The notes below the pieces were generated by a model. It searched no databases. It saw nothing but the letters and a program-made list of their open reading frames with translations, and was not told the DNA's origin. Positions 1-5,856 of a stretch of DNA of 8,742 bases are shown here, one piece after another. The stretch comes from Candidatus Bathyarchaeota archaeon (GTDB lineage Archaea; Thermoproteota; Bathyarchaeia; TCS64), in the NCBI GenBank assembly GCA_026014515.1, contig JAOZIG010000274.1, positions 771-9,512 of the forward strand, read 5' to 3'. Numbering within the stretch: the stretch's first letter is position 1; every line of letters begins with the position of its first letter. A program made the translations under genes and the position numbers.

Positions 1-54
1 GGGTGTCGTAGAGAGAAATGGGAAGAAAGGCAGAGCATACCTGTATAGAATTGC

Positions 55-489
55 TTAGCGTTCTCTGATTGGGTTCGTTAAGCTGATGATGCTGTTACTG
101 CCTGCGACACCGGGTAGACTGTTGATGCGTAACAGTATCTCTTGAAGGTGGCTGGGTTCTCGCGCAACTACCTTGAGTAACATATCCTCCTCGCCATCAG
201 TATAGTGCCCCTCGATTACCTCATCGATTAGGTGAATTTTCTCGATGAACTCGTTAGTGCAGCACAGAGGATAATGCAGTTTGAGGTTTATGAAGGCGGT
301 TAATGGTAGCCCCAGTCGCGCATAATTGAGAAGAGGACGATAGCCTAGTATGATTCCTTCTTGCTCCATTTTTGTGAGCCTGTCTTTGATACTGGGGCTG
401 CTGAGCCCAATTTCCTCTGAGATATGGCTCAGGGGTGTTCGCGCATCTTTTTTTAGTATCTCGATTATTTTCTTGTTCATCTCGTCCAT
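55..489 (-). CDS. Lrp/AsnC-family transcriptional regulator
   Basis: DNA-binding regulator of 144 aa, the usual length for the Lrp/AsnC (feast/famine) family. Residues about 4-52 form the winged helix-turn-helix: the N-terminal helix with IIEILKKDART, then the recognition region around LSSPSIKDRLTKMEQEGII. Residues about 64-138 form the RAM ligand-binding/oligomerisation domain, recognisable from the GHYTDGEEDMLLKV strand and the LPGV turn near the C-terminus. Such proteins bind amino acids or other small ligands and act locally or globally; the ligand here cannot be read from sequence. A tandem cysteine pair, C76-C77, in the RAM domain is odd and recalls the Cys-Cys repeats of the divergent small gene at 613-741. 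Two starts are possible, ATG at 489 and ATG at 480. AAGGT elements just upstream (about 491-501) could serve either. Family assignment is firm; regulatory target is unknown. Confidence 0.93.
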   Translation of the reverse strand: MDEMNKKIIEILKKDARTPLSHISEEIGLSSPSIKDRLTKMEQEGIILGYRPLLNYARLGLPLTAFINLKLHYPLCCTNEFIEKIHLIDEVIEGHYTDGEEDMLLKVVAREPSHLQEILLRINSLPGVAGSNSIISLTNPIRER

Positions 490-530
490 AGACCTTACCT
501 TCTAAGGCTTTCTAATCAACCCAGACCCTT

Positions 531-550
531 ATAGCCTAATAAATTTAAGT
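531..550 (-). promoter_or_regulatory. Possible TATA element for the Lrp/AsnC gene
   Basis: On the minus strand an ACTTAAATTTATTAGG stretch resembles an archaeal BRE/TATA region and would place a transcription start around 515, leaving a short leader. An 8-bp palindrome TAAATTTA (540-547) overlaps it and could be an autoregulatory site. The whole 520-600 region is AT-rich, so chance matches are likely. Confidence 0.3.
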
Positions 551-584
551 AAAATATTGTTTTTTCTTTGTTTTCTTATTGATG

Positions 585-593
585 TTATTTATT
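585..593 (+). promoter_or_regulatory. Possible TATA element for the Cys-pair protein gene
   Basis: The T/A-rich TTATTTATT lies roughly 25 bp upstream of the ATG at 613, the spacing expected between an archaeal TATA box and a transcription start. No convincing Shine-Dalgarno precedes that ATG, so a leaderless transcript starting at or near 613 would fit. Low information content keeps this tentative. Confidence 0.3.
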
Positions 594-612
594 TTTCCTC
601 ATATTATTAGAG

Positions 613-741
613 ATGTTGACCGATATGTCAAAGAAAGAAGAAAGCTGCTGCGAAAAACAAGAACCCTGTTGCGAACAGTCTGAGCCATGCTGTGAATCCG
701 ATGAGGAAAAAACAAAGAAAGCCTTTGGTGACTGCTGCTAA
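613..741 (+). CDS. Small Cys-Cys repeat protein, putative metal-binding peptide
   Basis: A 42-aa highly charged protein (38 aa if it starts at the second ATG, 625). It contains three tandem heptads, ESCCEKQ, EPCCEQS and EPCCESD (residues 10-30, bases 640-702), and ends in a fourth Cys pair, GDCC, at the stop codon. The three heptads use different synonymous codons (Cys pair as TGC TGC, TGT TGC, TGC TGT). Selection on the peptide explains that better than a recent DNA duplication. Eight cysteines in 42 residues with no hydrophobic core suggest a metallothionein-like or metal/metalloid-sequestering peptide, or a redox peptide; I do not recognise a named family. It is divergent from the Lrp/AsnC gene, whose sensor domain carries its own Cys pair, so shared control is plausible. 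The antisense frame across it is hydrophobic and looks like a shadow. Confidence 0.7.
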   Translation: MLTDMSKKEESCCEKQEPCCEQSEPCCESDEEKTKKAFGDCC

Positions 742-1024
742 ACAGTGAGCTTGAAAAATTACTAGGACCCCTTCACGGGTCATATTTTCTATCCTATACA
801 GAGAGATCAGAGTCATATTGAAGGGTTTCAAGTGCAGTCAGATATTTCACCTCCTAATGTACAATGTTATCAAACTAAGCAGACAACGTGGGAAAAACCG
901 CTAAAAACTGTGTTCTAAGGCGGAAAAATCCTAAATAATAATCCAGATTAAAAATAACTGGTGCTCTAGCACGTCAGATACACCATGGGAAGACCTGAAA
1001 AACAGCGATTACCGCGCTCTCATA
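742..1024. other. Intergenic stretch with no supported gene
   Basis: This stretch holds the small hairpin at 766-781 and an orphan TCACCTCCT (847-855), which on the minus strand reads as a perfect Shine-Dalgarno with no well-placed start codon. It also holds an AT-rich segment (about 925-957) containing TTAAAAATAA, which could be a promoter for the 1025 gene. The frame of the downstream gene is open back to base 950 but contains no ATG, GTG or TTG before 1025. I see no RNA gene. Confidence 0.5.
766..790 (+). terminator. Possible terminator hairpin after the Cys-pair gene
   Basis: GACCC (766-770) and GGGTC (777-781) form a perfect 5-bp stem with a 6-nt loop, followed by ATATTTTCT. It lies 25 bp after the stop codon of the small Cys-pair gene. 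The stem is short and archaeal termination relies mainly on T-tracts, so the call is weak. Confidence 0.35.
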
Positions 1025-1285
1025 ATGGAGGCTAAAAAACAGCTTGAGAGCTTCGACGCTCAGATCGAAGGCATCCACAGGATAAGCAACGTAATACTCA
1101 TCAAGAAGAGCCAGAACGAGCTCTATAAAGTAACAGAAGACTTGCCTCTAGAAATGAGCATCAGTCTGATGGAGATTGCTGACGGGCTTAAAGATGGTTT
1201 GATGAATATTGAACGCAGCTTAGCTAGACTTGAAGCAAGGCTAGACATGATGGAAGATAGCATCTACAAGGAAGAATACAAATAA
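1025..1285 (+). CDS. Small helical/coiled-coil protein of unknown function
   Basis: An 86-aa acidic and lysine-rich protein with no cysteine and no membrane segment. Residues 48-80 read as an amphipathic helix (MEIADGLKDGLMNIERSLAR and on), with hydrophobic residues at coiled-coil-like spacing; the N-terminal half is probably helical too. I do not recognise a family. ATG at 1025 is the only standard start, but no Shine-Dalgarno precedes it. The same frame stays open upstream to base 950, with a plausible-looking peptide (PWEDLKNSDYRALI) directly before the methionine, so the true N-terminus may be longer and use a non-standard start. It converges on the hydrogenase operon with only 15 bp between stop codons, so no functional link is implied. 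It might be a small oligomerising or regulatory protein. Confidence 0.6.
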   Translation: MEAKKQLESFDAQIEGIHRISNVILIKKSQNELYKVTEDLPLEMSISLMEIADGLKDGLMNIERSLARLEARLDMMEDSIYKEEYK

Positions 1286-1309
1286 AATAAATGGGGAGGC
1301 TTATGCCTC
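1281..1309 (-). terminator. Terminator hairpin and T-tract at the end of the hydrogenase operon
   Basis: GAGGC (1296-1300) and GCCTC (1305-1309) form a perfect 5-bp stem with a tetraloop. On the minus strand this is followed by a T-rich run (ATTTATTTTATTT, about 1280-1292). The loop contains the TAA stop codon of echF, so the hairpin is built into the end of the coding region. Its T-tract overlaps the end of the convergent 1025-1285 gene. Confidence 0.5.
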
Positions 1310-1630
1310 GAAGGTTTTGACACGCTTTTTGTAGTCGGGTGCCTCGACGTTCATCAGTGGCTCGATGGCTTCATGCATACATGCTCTGACACATGCGTGA
1401 CAGTAGATGCACTGGAAACTATTCCACTCGATCTTCTTTTCCTCGGGATAGACAGTGATTGCTGCGCTTGGACAAGTCCTTTCACAGTCTTGACACTGGT
1501 CACACTTCGCCATATTGAAGTTTAGCTCCCCACGTGTACCGGGCACTGGCTCGGGTTTCTCGAAGGGATACTTCACAGTAGCTGGTTTACCGAAGAGGTT
1601 CTCGATGATGTTTCCTAGGAAGCTGGGCAT
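1301..1630 (-). CDS. echF: Ech-type hydrogenase subunit F, 2x[4Fe-4S] ferredoxin (NuoI-like)
   Basis: Polyferredoxin subunit of 109 aa that carries electrons between the external donor/acceptor and the proximal cluster of EchC, on the cytoplasmic face of the membrane complex. Two complete binding motifs are visible: CxxCxxCxxxCP at C43, C46, C49 and C53, and CxxCxxCxxxC at C74, C77, C80 and C84. Length and the short N-terminal extension resemble Ech F and NuoI-type subunits. A TTG at 1639 is in frame but directly abuts the GGAGG at 1640-1644. ATG at 1630 lies 9 nt after that GGAGG, matching the spacing used by the other genes here, so I choose 1630. It begins one base after the echE stop and is the last gene of the operon. 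Confidence 0.93.
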   Translation of the reverse strand: MPSFLGNIIENLFGKPATVKYPFEKPEPVPGTRGELNFNMAKCDQCQDCERTCPSAAITVYPEEKKIEWNSFQCIYCHACVRACMHEAIEPLMNVEAPDYKKRVKTFEA

Positions 1631-1631
1631 C

Positions 1632-2744
1632 TTAGACAACCTCCTTTACATCGGTGATACGCTCAGTGCAGCTCATACACGGGTCAATGCTGTGCACGAT
1701 CGCCGGGATATCAGCCACATTGTGTCCAATCAACATTCCAAGGAGTGGAGGGATGTTTGGAATCGTTGGTGTCCTGATCCTGATCCGCTCCAAGTGTATG
1801 GTACCGTTGCCCTTACCGTAGTAGAAGACCTCTCCACGGGGCTGCTCTGTCCTGTAGACTGCTTCACCGTCTGGGAACTTGTCGTTCTTTACAGCGATTG
1901 GTCCCTCAGGTAGCTGGTTCAAGGCTCGCTTGATTAGGTCGATGCTCTGGTAGCACTCGTCCAATCTTACAAGGACTCTGCCCTGTACGTCACAGCTCTC
2001 ATAGACTATTGGTTTGAAGTCTAGTTCGCCGTATGCCTCGTAGCCGTTGTTCCTCATGTCCTGTGGGATTCCTGAGGCCCTGATTACAGGTCCGACTGCT
2101 CCGCTGTGGACTGCGTCTTTCTTGGGTAGTACGCCCATTCCGACGGTCTTGCTTAGGAATGCTGGGTCTTTTCTGAATACGTGTGCCCAGTCATTGATTT
2201 CCTTTGTGAGCTTGTCCATGTCCTTCTGGTAGCGGCTGATCAAGGGCTCATCCATGTCTTTGGTGACTCCGCCGATGACGGTGGTTCCCATGTGGATTCT
2301 GTGTCCGTTGGTTGCCTCGGTTAGCTCTAAGACGAGTTCACGGTCTCTCCATATCTTCATGAAGAGGCTCTCGAAACCCACCGCTTCAGCGAATAAGCCT
2401 AGCCAGAGCAAGTGGCTCTGGAGTCTAGCTATCTCCGCCCAGACGGTTCTTAGGTATTTTGCCCTGATGGGTATCTCTGTGTCTGTTAGCTTCTCGATTA
2501 GACCCGCGTAGGTCTGTCCGTGTATGATGTTGCAGATTCCACAGATTCGCTCACATAGGTATAGGTTTCTTCGGTAGTCGTTTAGCTCAGCGGCACGCTC
2601 GATGCCCCTGTGTATGTACCCGATGTTGGGTAGTACGTCAACGATTTTCTCTTCATCCACGTAGAACTGGAGCTGTACGGGCTCCGGTAGTACGGGGTGC
2701 TGTGGACCGAAGGGTATTACGGTTAGTTTAGGTTCATTACTCAT
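1632..2744 (-). CDS. echE: Ech-type [NiFe]-hydrogenase large (catalytic) subunit
   Basis: Catalytic subunit of 370 aa, homologous to NuoD and close to EchE in size. It should carry the NiFe(CN)2CO centre that interconverts H2 with protons and electrons. Both nickel-binding motifs are intact: RICGICNIIH (C68, C71, with the conserved H75) and DPCMSCTER near the end (C356, C359). Complex I and Fpo-type homologues have lost these cysteines, so this is a true hydrogenase. Only eight residues follow R362, the position after which maturation proteases usually cut. The start is ATG at 2744, with GGAGG at 2755-2759 placed 10 nt upstream. A longer frame runs upstream but lies within the preceding coding region and lacks this signal. 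The gene overlaps the stop of the EchD fusion gene by 8 bp, implying translational coupling and stoichiometric synthesis. Confidence 0.96.
   Translation of the reverse strand: MSNEPKLTVIPFGPQHPVLPEPVQLQFYVDEEKIVDVLPNIGYIHRGIERAAELNDYRRNLYLCERICGICNIIHGQTYAGLIEKLTDTEIPIRAKYLRTVWAEIARLQSHLLWLGLFAEAVGFESLFMKIWRDRELVLELTEATNGHRIHMGTTVIGGVTKDMDEPLISRYQKDMDKLTKEINDWAHVFRKDPAFLSKTVGMGVLPKKDAVHSGAVGPVIRASGIPQDMRNNGYEAYGELDFKPIVYESCDVQGRVLVRLDECYQSIDLIKRALNQLPEGPIAVKNDKFPDGEAVYRTEQPRGEVFYYGKGNGTIHLERIRIRTPTIPNIPPLLGMLIGHNVADIPAIVHSIDPCMSCTERITDVKEVV
1640..1644 (-). promoter_or_regulatory. Ribosome-binding site deciding the echF start
   Basis: Minus-strand AGGAGG lies inside the 3' end of echE. It is zero bases from the alternative TTG (1639) but 9 bases from the ATG at 1630. 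This argues for the shorter 109-aa EchF. Confidence 0.7.
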
Positions 2745-4548
2745 TCCAGTCGCACCTCCAGCATCTTCCAGCCTCGCAAGTCGCTTTGCACTTCTCCAAT
2801 AGAAGCTCGACCTCGTCGAAGCCTTTGATTCGTTCATCTGGGTCCAGTTCAGGTATCTCTGCCCTTGGAGCCTCCATGAGAGCCTCCTTGTCAACTGGAC
2901 GCGCCACGAACTCTGTCATATCTGGTGTAGCGTCGCTCAAGCCCTCTCCTCCGAGGTACTTGTCGATGCTGCTCGCGGCGATTCTGCCGTCACGTAGCGC
3001 TGCGATGACGCTTGTGGGTCCGAAGACCGCGTCTCCGCCTGCCCATACGTTGTCTCGGCTTGTCTTGAGGCTTTCATCTGTCTCGATCTGTCCGTATCGG
3101 TTTACCTCAACGCCCATGCCTGCTGGCACGAGTCCGCGGTATCCGATGGCTGAGATGATGGTGTCTGCCTCTACTGTTACGCCTCTTCCCTCCATGGGCA
3201 TGGGGCGTCTTCTGCCTGATTCATCTGGCTCGCCTGGGACCATGGCTTGGAAGTTGATCTTCAATGGTTTTCCGGGGATGATCTTTATCTGGCTGCTTAG
3301 GAAGTCGAAGTTGACTCCTTCCTCCATGGCTCCATGAACCTCGTGGAGGCTTGCTGGCATCTCGCCCTCTGTTCTTCTATAGAAGAGGGTTACATCGTCT
3401 GCGCCTAGGCGTACTGCGGTTCTTGCTGCGTCCATGGCGCTGTTTCCGCCGCCGATGACTATCACTCGGCTGCCTATTGCTGGTGTCTCGTTTCTGATGT
3501 TTACTGCTGTCAGGAAATCGATGAAGCTGATTACTCCCTCGCTATCCTCGCCCTCACACCTCAGACTATTACATTGGTCTGCGCCGATTCCTAGGAACGC
3601 TGCATCATAACCCTCAGACATCAGTGTGTCCAAGTCCTCTACAGCGGTTTCTAGCTTGACTTCTGCGCCAACCTCATTGAGACGAGCCATTAACTCCTCG
3701 TTCATCAGGTCCTTGGGGAGCCTATACTTGGGGATACCCCACGCCATAGCTCCACCGAGCATGGTGCCTTTCTCGTAGACCACTGCCTTGTGACCTTGTA
3801 GTCCAAGGTAGTAGGCTGTGGCTACGCCTGCGGGTCCACCGCCGACGATGGCTACTCTCTTACCTGATGGTGCCTTGCATGTGACCTCTCTTTGTAGACT
3901 TCCGTTCAGCTCCTTGAAGCCATCAGCCGCGACACGTTTCAGTAACCTGATCTGTATCGGCTTGGCTTCAAGCTCTTGTCTGCATCCCTCTTGGCAGGGG
4001 GCGAAGCAGACTCTTCCCAGTATAGCTGGAATAGGAGCCCTGTCGATTATTGTATTATACGCTGCTTCGGGGTTGTCGTTTTCGACTTCCCTGATGTATT
4101 TGGGAATGTTGACCATTGCTGGGCACTCCTCGCGGCACGGTCCAAGCTTCCTCATGATGGGGGGCTGTGGTCCAACCGCTGGCTTTAGCAGCGTTGAAGG
4201 ACTGATATCGTTCTTGAGCATCTTTCCGCCTAGGTCTACGGCTAAGTTGCTGAACTTTAGCTTGAAGAGGTCTTGTGCCTCGTTCTCGCCAATGAAGGCT
4301 GCGACGTAGACGCCTGTTATGCTCTTGATTGGTTCAGCTTTCTTGGTGATTAGGTGTATGTTTTCGACGTGGTCTTCTACCTCAAAGTGGTAGAGTACCT
4401 CTGCGTCGGTTTCGCTGATGTCTTTGGCTGTGATGGTGATGAACCTTGCACCCTTCTGCTTCATCTTTTCAGCTTCGCTGACTAGGGTGTCCATGGTAGC
4501 CGTGATGTCGTATGCTGCGTCTGGTGTCTTTGTTATTTCAACGATCAT
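2737..4548 (-). CDS. echD: EchD (NuoC-like) fused to a GltD/SudA/NfnB-type FAD-NAD(P) oxidoreductase
   Basis: A 603-aa fusion. Residues 1 to about 125 match the small NuoC/EchD-type subunit, with the diagnostic TGVYVAAFIGENEAQDLFKL segment (residues 78-97). After a proline-containing linker (about 120-135), residues 138-603 form a flavoenzyme of the glutamate synthase small-subunit/sulfide dehydrogenase/NfnB superfamily. It has an Fe-S domain (C138, C142, C181, C185, C189), an FAD motif VGGGPAG (235-241), an NAD(P) motif IGGGNSA (365-371) followed by the YRRTEGEMPA signature (390-399), and the FAD-closing AGGDAVFGPTSV. At the end is a Cys cluster, C587, C591, C596 and C599. No glutamate synthase large subunit is nearby. 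The likely role is to give the hydrogenase a built-in NAD(P)H port, though cofactor preference is uncertain. ATG at 4548 is chosen because GGAGG at 4556-4560 lies 7 nt upstream; it starts 2 bases after the echC stop. EchD is usually only about 110-130 aa, so the fusion is exceptional. Confidence 0.92.
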   Translation of the reverse strand: MIVEITKTPDAAYDITATMDTLVSEAEKMKQKGARFITITAKDISETDAEVLYHFEVEDHVENIHLITKKAEPIKSITGVYVAAFIGENEAQDLFKLKFSNLAVDLGGKMLKNDISPSTLLKPAVGPQPPIMRKLGPCREECPAMVNIPKYIREVENDNPEAAYNTIIDRAPIPAILGRVCFAPCQEGCRQELEAKPIQIRLLKRVAADGFKELNGSLQREVTCKAPSGKRVAIVGGGPAGVATAYYLGLQGHKAVVYEKGTMLGGAMAWGIPKYRLPKDLMNEELMARLNEVGAEVKLETAVEDLDTLMSEGYDAAFLGIGADQCNSLRCEGEDSEGVISFIDFLTAVNIRNETPAIGSRVIVIGGGNSAMDAARTAVRLGADDVTLFYRRTEGEMPASLHEVHGAMEEGVNFDFLSSQIKIIPGKPLKINFQAMVPGEPDESGRRRPMPMEGRGVTVEADTIISAIGYRGLVPAGMGVEVNRYGQIETDESLKTSRDNVWAGGDAVFGPTSVIAALRDGRIAASSIDKYLGGEGLSDATPDMTEFVARPVDKEALMEAPRAEIPELDPDERIKGFDEVELLLEKCKATCEAGRCWRCDWNE

Positions 4549-4550
4549 TC

Positions 4551-4991
4551 TTAGTCCTCCTCGACCTTGACTGCTCCTGAAAGCTTGTTCAGGGCAAGTA
4601 CTACCGCGTCTATGATCTGCTCTGGGCGTACGGCGCATCCTGGGATGTAGACATCCACTGGGATGACCTTGTCAACGCCTCCGAGTACGTTGGGGCAGTT
4701 GTGGAACACTCCGCCGGTGCATGCACATGTTCCGATGGCGATAACCATCTTTGGTGCGGGCATCTGCTCGTAGAGGTTCTTGAGTACCTCTTTGTTGCGG
4801 TGGTTTACTGCTCCTGTGACCAGTAGTACGTCTGCTTGTTTGGGGTCTCCTATGTTTACGATTCCGAATCTCTCGACGTCGAACTTGGGTGTTAGTGCTG
4901 CTAGTATCTCGATGTCGCAGCCGTTGCAGCTGCCACAGTCGAAGTGCATTACCCAGAGGCTCTTGAGTCGTGCTTGTTGTATTAGTGACAT
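4551..4991 (-). CDS. echC: Ech-type hydrogenase small subunit (NuoB-like)
   Basis: Small subunit of 146 aa carrying the proximal [4Fe-4S] cluster next to the NiFe site. The expected ligands are visible: CNGC (C22 and C25) near the N-terminus, C89 in IGTCACTGG and C119 in IPGCAVRP. Extra cysteines (C19, C91, C99) are also present. NuoB of complex I has a tandem CC at the first position. The CxxC form here is typical of group 4 hydrogenases. It contacts EchE and EchB and receives electrons from EchF. ATG at 4991 has GGAGG at 5003-5007, 11 nt upstream, and follows the echB stop by one base. Confidence 0.95.
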   Translation of the reverse strand: MSLIQQARLKSLWVMHFDCGSCNGCDIEILAALTPKFDVERFGIVNIGDPKQADVLLVTGAVNHRNKEVLKNLYEQMPAPKMVIAIGTCACTGGVFHNCPNVLGGVDKVIPVDVYIPGCAVRPEQIIDAVVLALNKLSGAVKVEED

Positions 4992-4992
4992 C

Positions 4993-5856
4993 TTAGATTA
5001 TACCTCCAAAGACGAGAACAGCTAGGTTCAACAATACTAGGATGAACCCAGTGCTCCAAGTGGTCTTGAGCATCTTCTGCCAAGTCAATCTGGGGTAGAT
5101 GTTGTCAACCACAAGTGCCGTGAAGAACATAGCGAAGCTGATGATTGCGCCGATTACTGGGTTAGGAGCCCAGAAGAGGCTGAATACCATCAGAGTGGTT
5201 GCCAGTTTTGTCCAGTGACCTAGCTCGATTAGCGCCATGGTGTAGCCGCTGAACTCTGTGTATACTCCCCTGACTAGCTCTTGGTGGGCGTGTCCGCTAC
5301 CGGATACGTCGTATGGGCTCTTCTTCATCTCGATTACGAGGACGAACATAAGAGCCACCAAGGCTAGGGGTAGTACCATTAGTAGGGGCTGTCCGTAGGC
5401 GTAGATGCCCTTGATGGTGAAGCTGCCGGTTACTAGGAATATGGCTATGTCTACCAGTAGCATTACTGGCTCGTAGCTCAGCATTGCTAGGAACTCCCTG
5501 CGTCCACCTAGGTAGCTGTATGGGCTCTTTGTGCTGGTTGCTGCCACTGTTAGGCAGATGTCTGAGATTCCCATCACGAAGAGTACAAGCAGTAGGTCTT
5601 GCTGGAAGGTTACCAAGCCCGCCGCAAGTAGGGCGAAGCCTAGGTATCCGAACGCCAGCATTGGCTGCAAGTTGTTACTTATCATGGGGTTCTTGCCCCA
5701 TAGCTTCAGCACATCATAGAATGGCTGAACAAGTGGTGGACCAACCCTCTCCTGCATCTTGGCAGTGAGTTTACGGTCTACACCTGCTAGCACACCACCG
5801 ATTATTGGGGTTGCTAGCGCGAGTATTACTGCGATTATTGTTTGTACTGTGTTCAT
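4993..5856 (-). CDS. echB: Ech-type hydrogenase membrane subunit B (NuoH-like)
   Basis: Integral membrane subunit of 287 aa, the expected length of EchB, with about eight hydrophobic segments. It links the hydrophilic hydrogenase module to the ion pump. Conserved NuoH-family loops are visible: ERVGPPLVQPFYDVLKLWGK near residues 36-55, GGRREFLAMLSYEP at 117-130, and SPYDVSGSGHAHQEL with EFSGY at 180-205. These acidic and arginine-rich cytoplasmic loops face the quinone site in complex I and the hydrogenase module in Ech. ATG at 5856 directly abuts the echA stop at 5857, with a GGGGG element at 5865-5869 as a modest ribosome-binding site. Confidence 0.95.
   Translation of the reverse strand: MNTVQTIIAVILALATPIIGGVLAGVDRKLTAKMQERVGPPLVQPFYDVLKLWGKNPMISNNLQPMLAFGYLGFALLAAGLVTFQQDLLLVLFVMGISDICLTVAATSTKSPYSYLGGRREFLAMLSYEPVMLLVDIAIFLVTGSFTIKGIYAYGQPLLMVLPLALVALMFVLVIEMKKSPYDVSGSGHAHQELVRGVYTEFSGYTMALIELGHWTKLATTLMVFSLFWAPNPVIGAIISFAMFFTALVVDNIYPRLTWQKMLKTTWSTGFILVLLNLAVLVFGGII

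Noticed and set aside
628..831. Minus-strand 67-codon frame over the Cys-pair gene
   Set aside because: Its TTG start is too far from the nearby ribosome-binding-like site, and its hydrophobic C-terminus is what the antisense of a Lys/Glu/Cys-rich peptide would give. The plus-strand heptad repeat is the better explanation.
2745..2894. Extending EchE upstream to 2894
   Set aside because: The extra 50 residues overlap the conserved C-terminus of the flavoenzyme in another frame. The ATG at 2744 has its own ribosome-binding site.
2737..4548. Plain glutamate synthase small subunit
   Set aside because: There is no large subunit nearby, the N-terminus is EchD-like, and the gene lies inside the hydrogenase operon. 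Similarity to GltD reflects the shared flavoprotein fold.
4551..4638. Extending the EchD fusion upstream to 4638
   Set aside because: The extra 30 codons overlap echC in another frame. The ATG at 4548 has a well-spaced GGAGG and is where the EchD homology begins.
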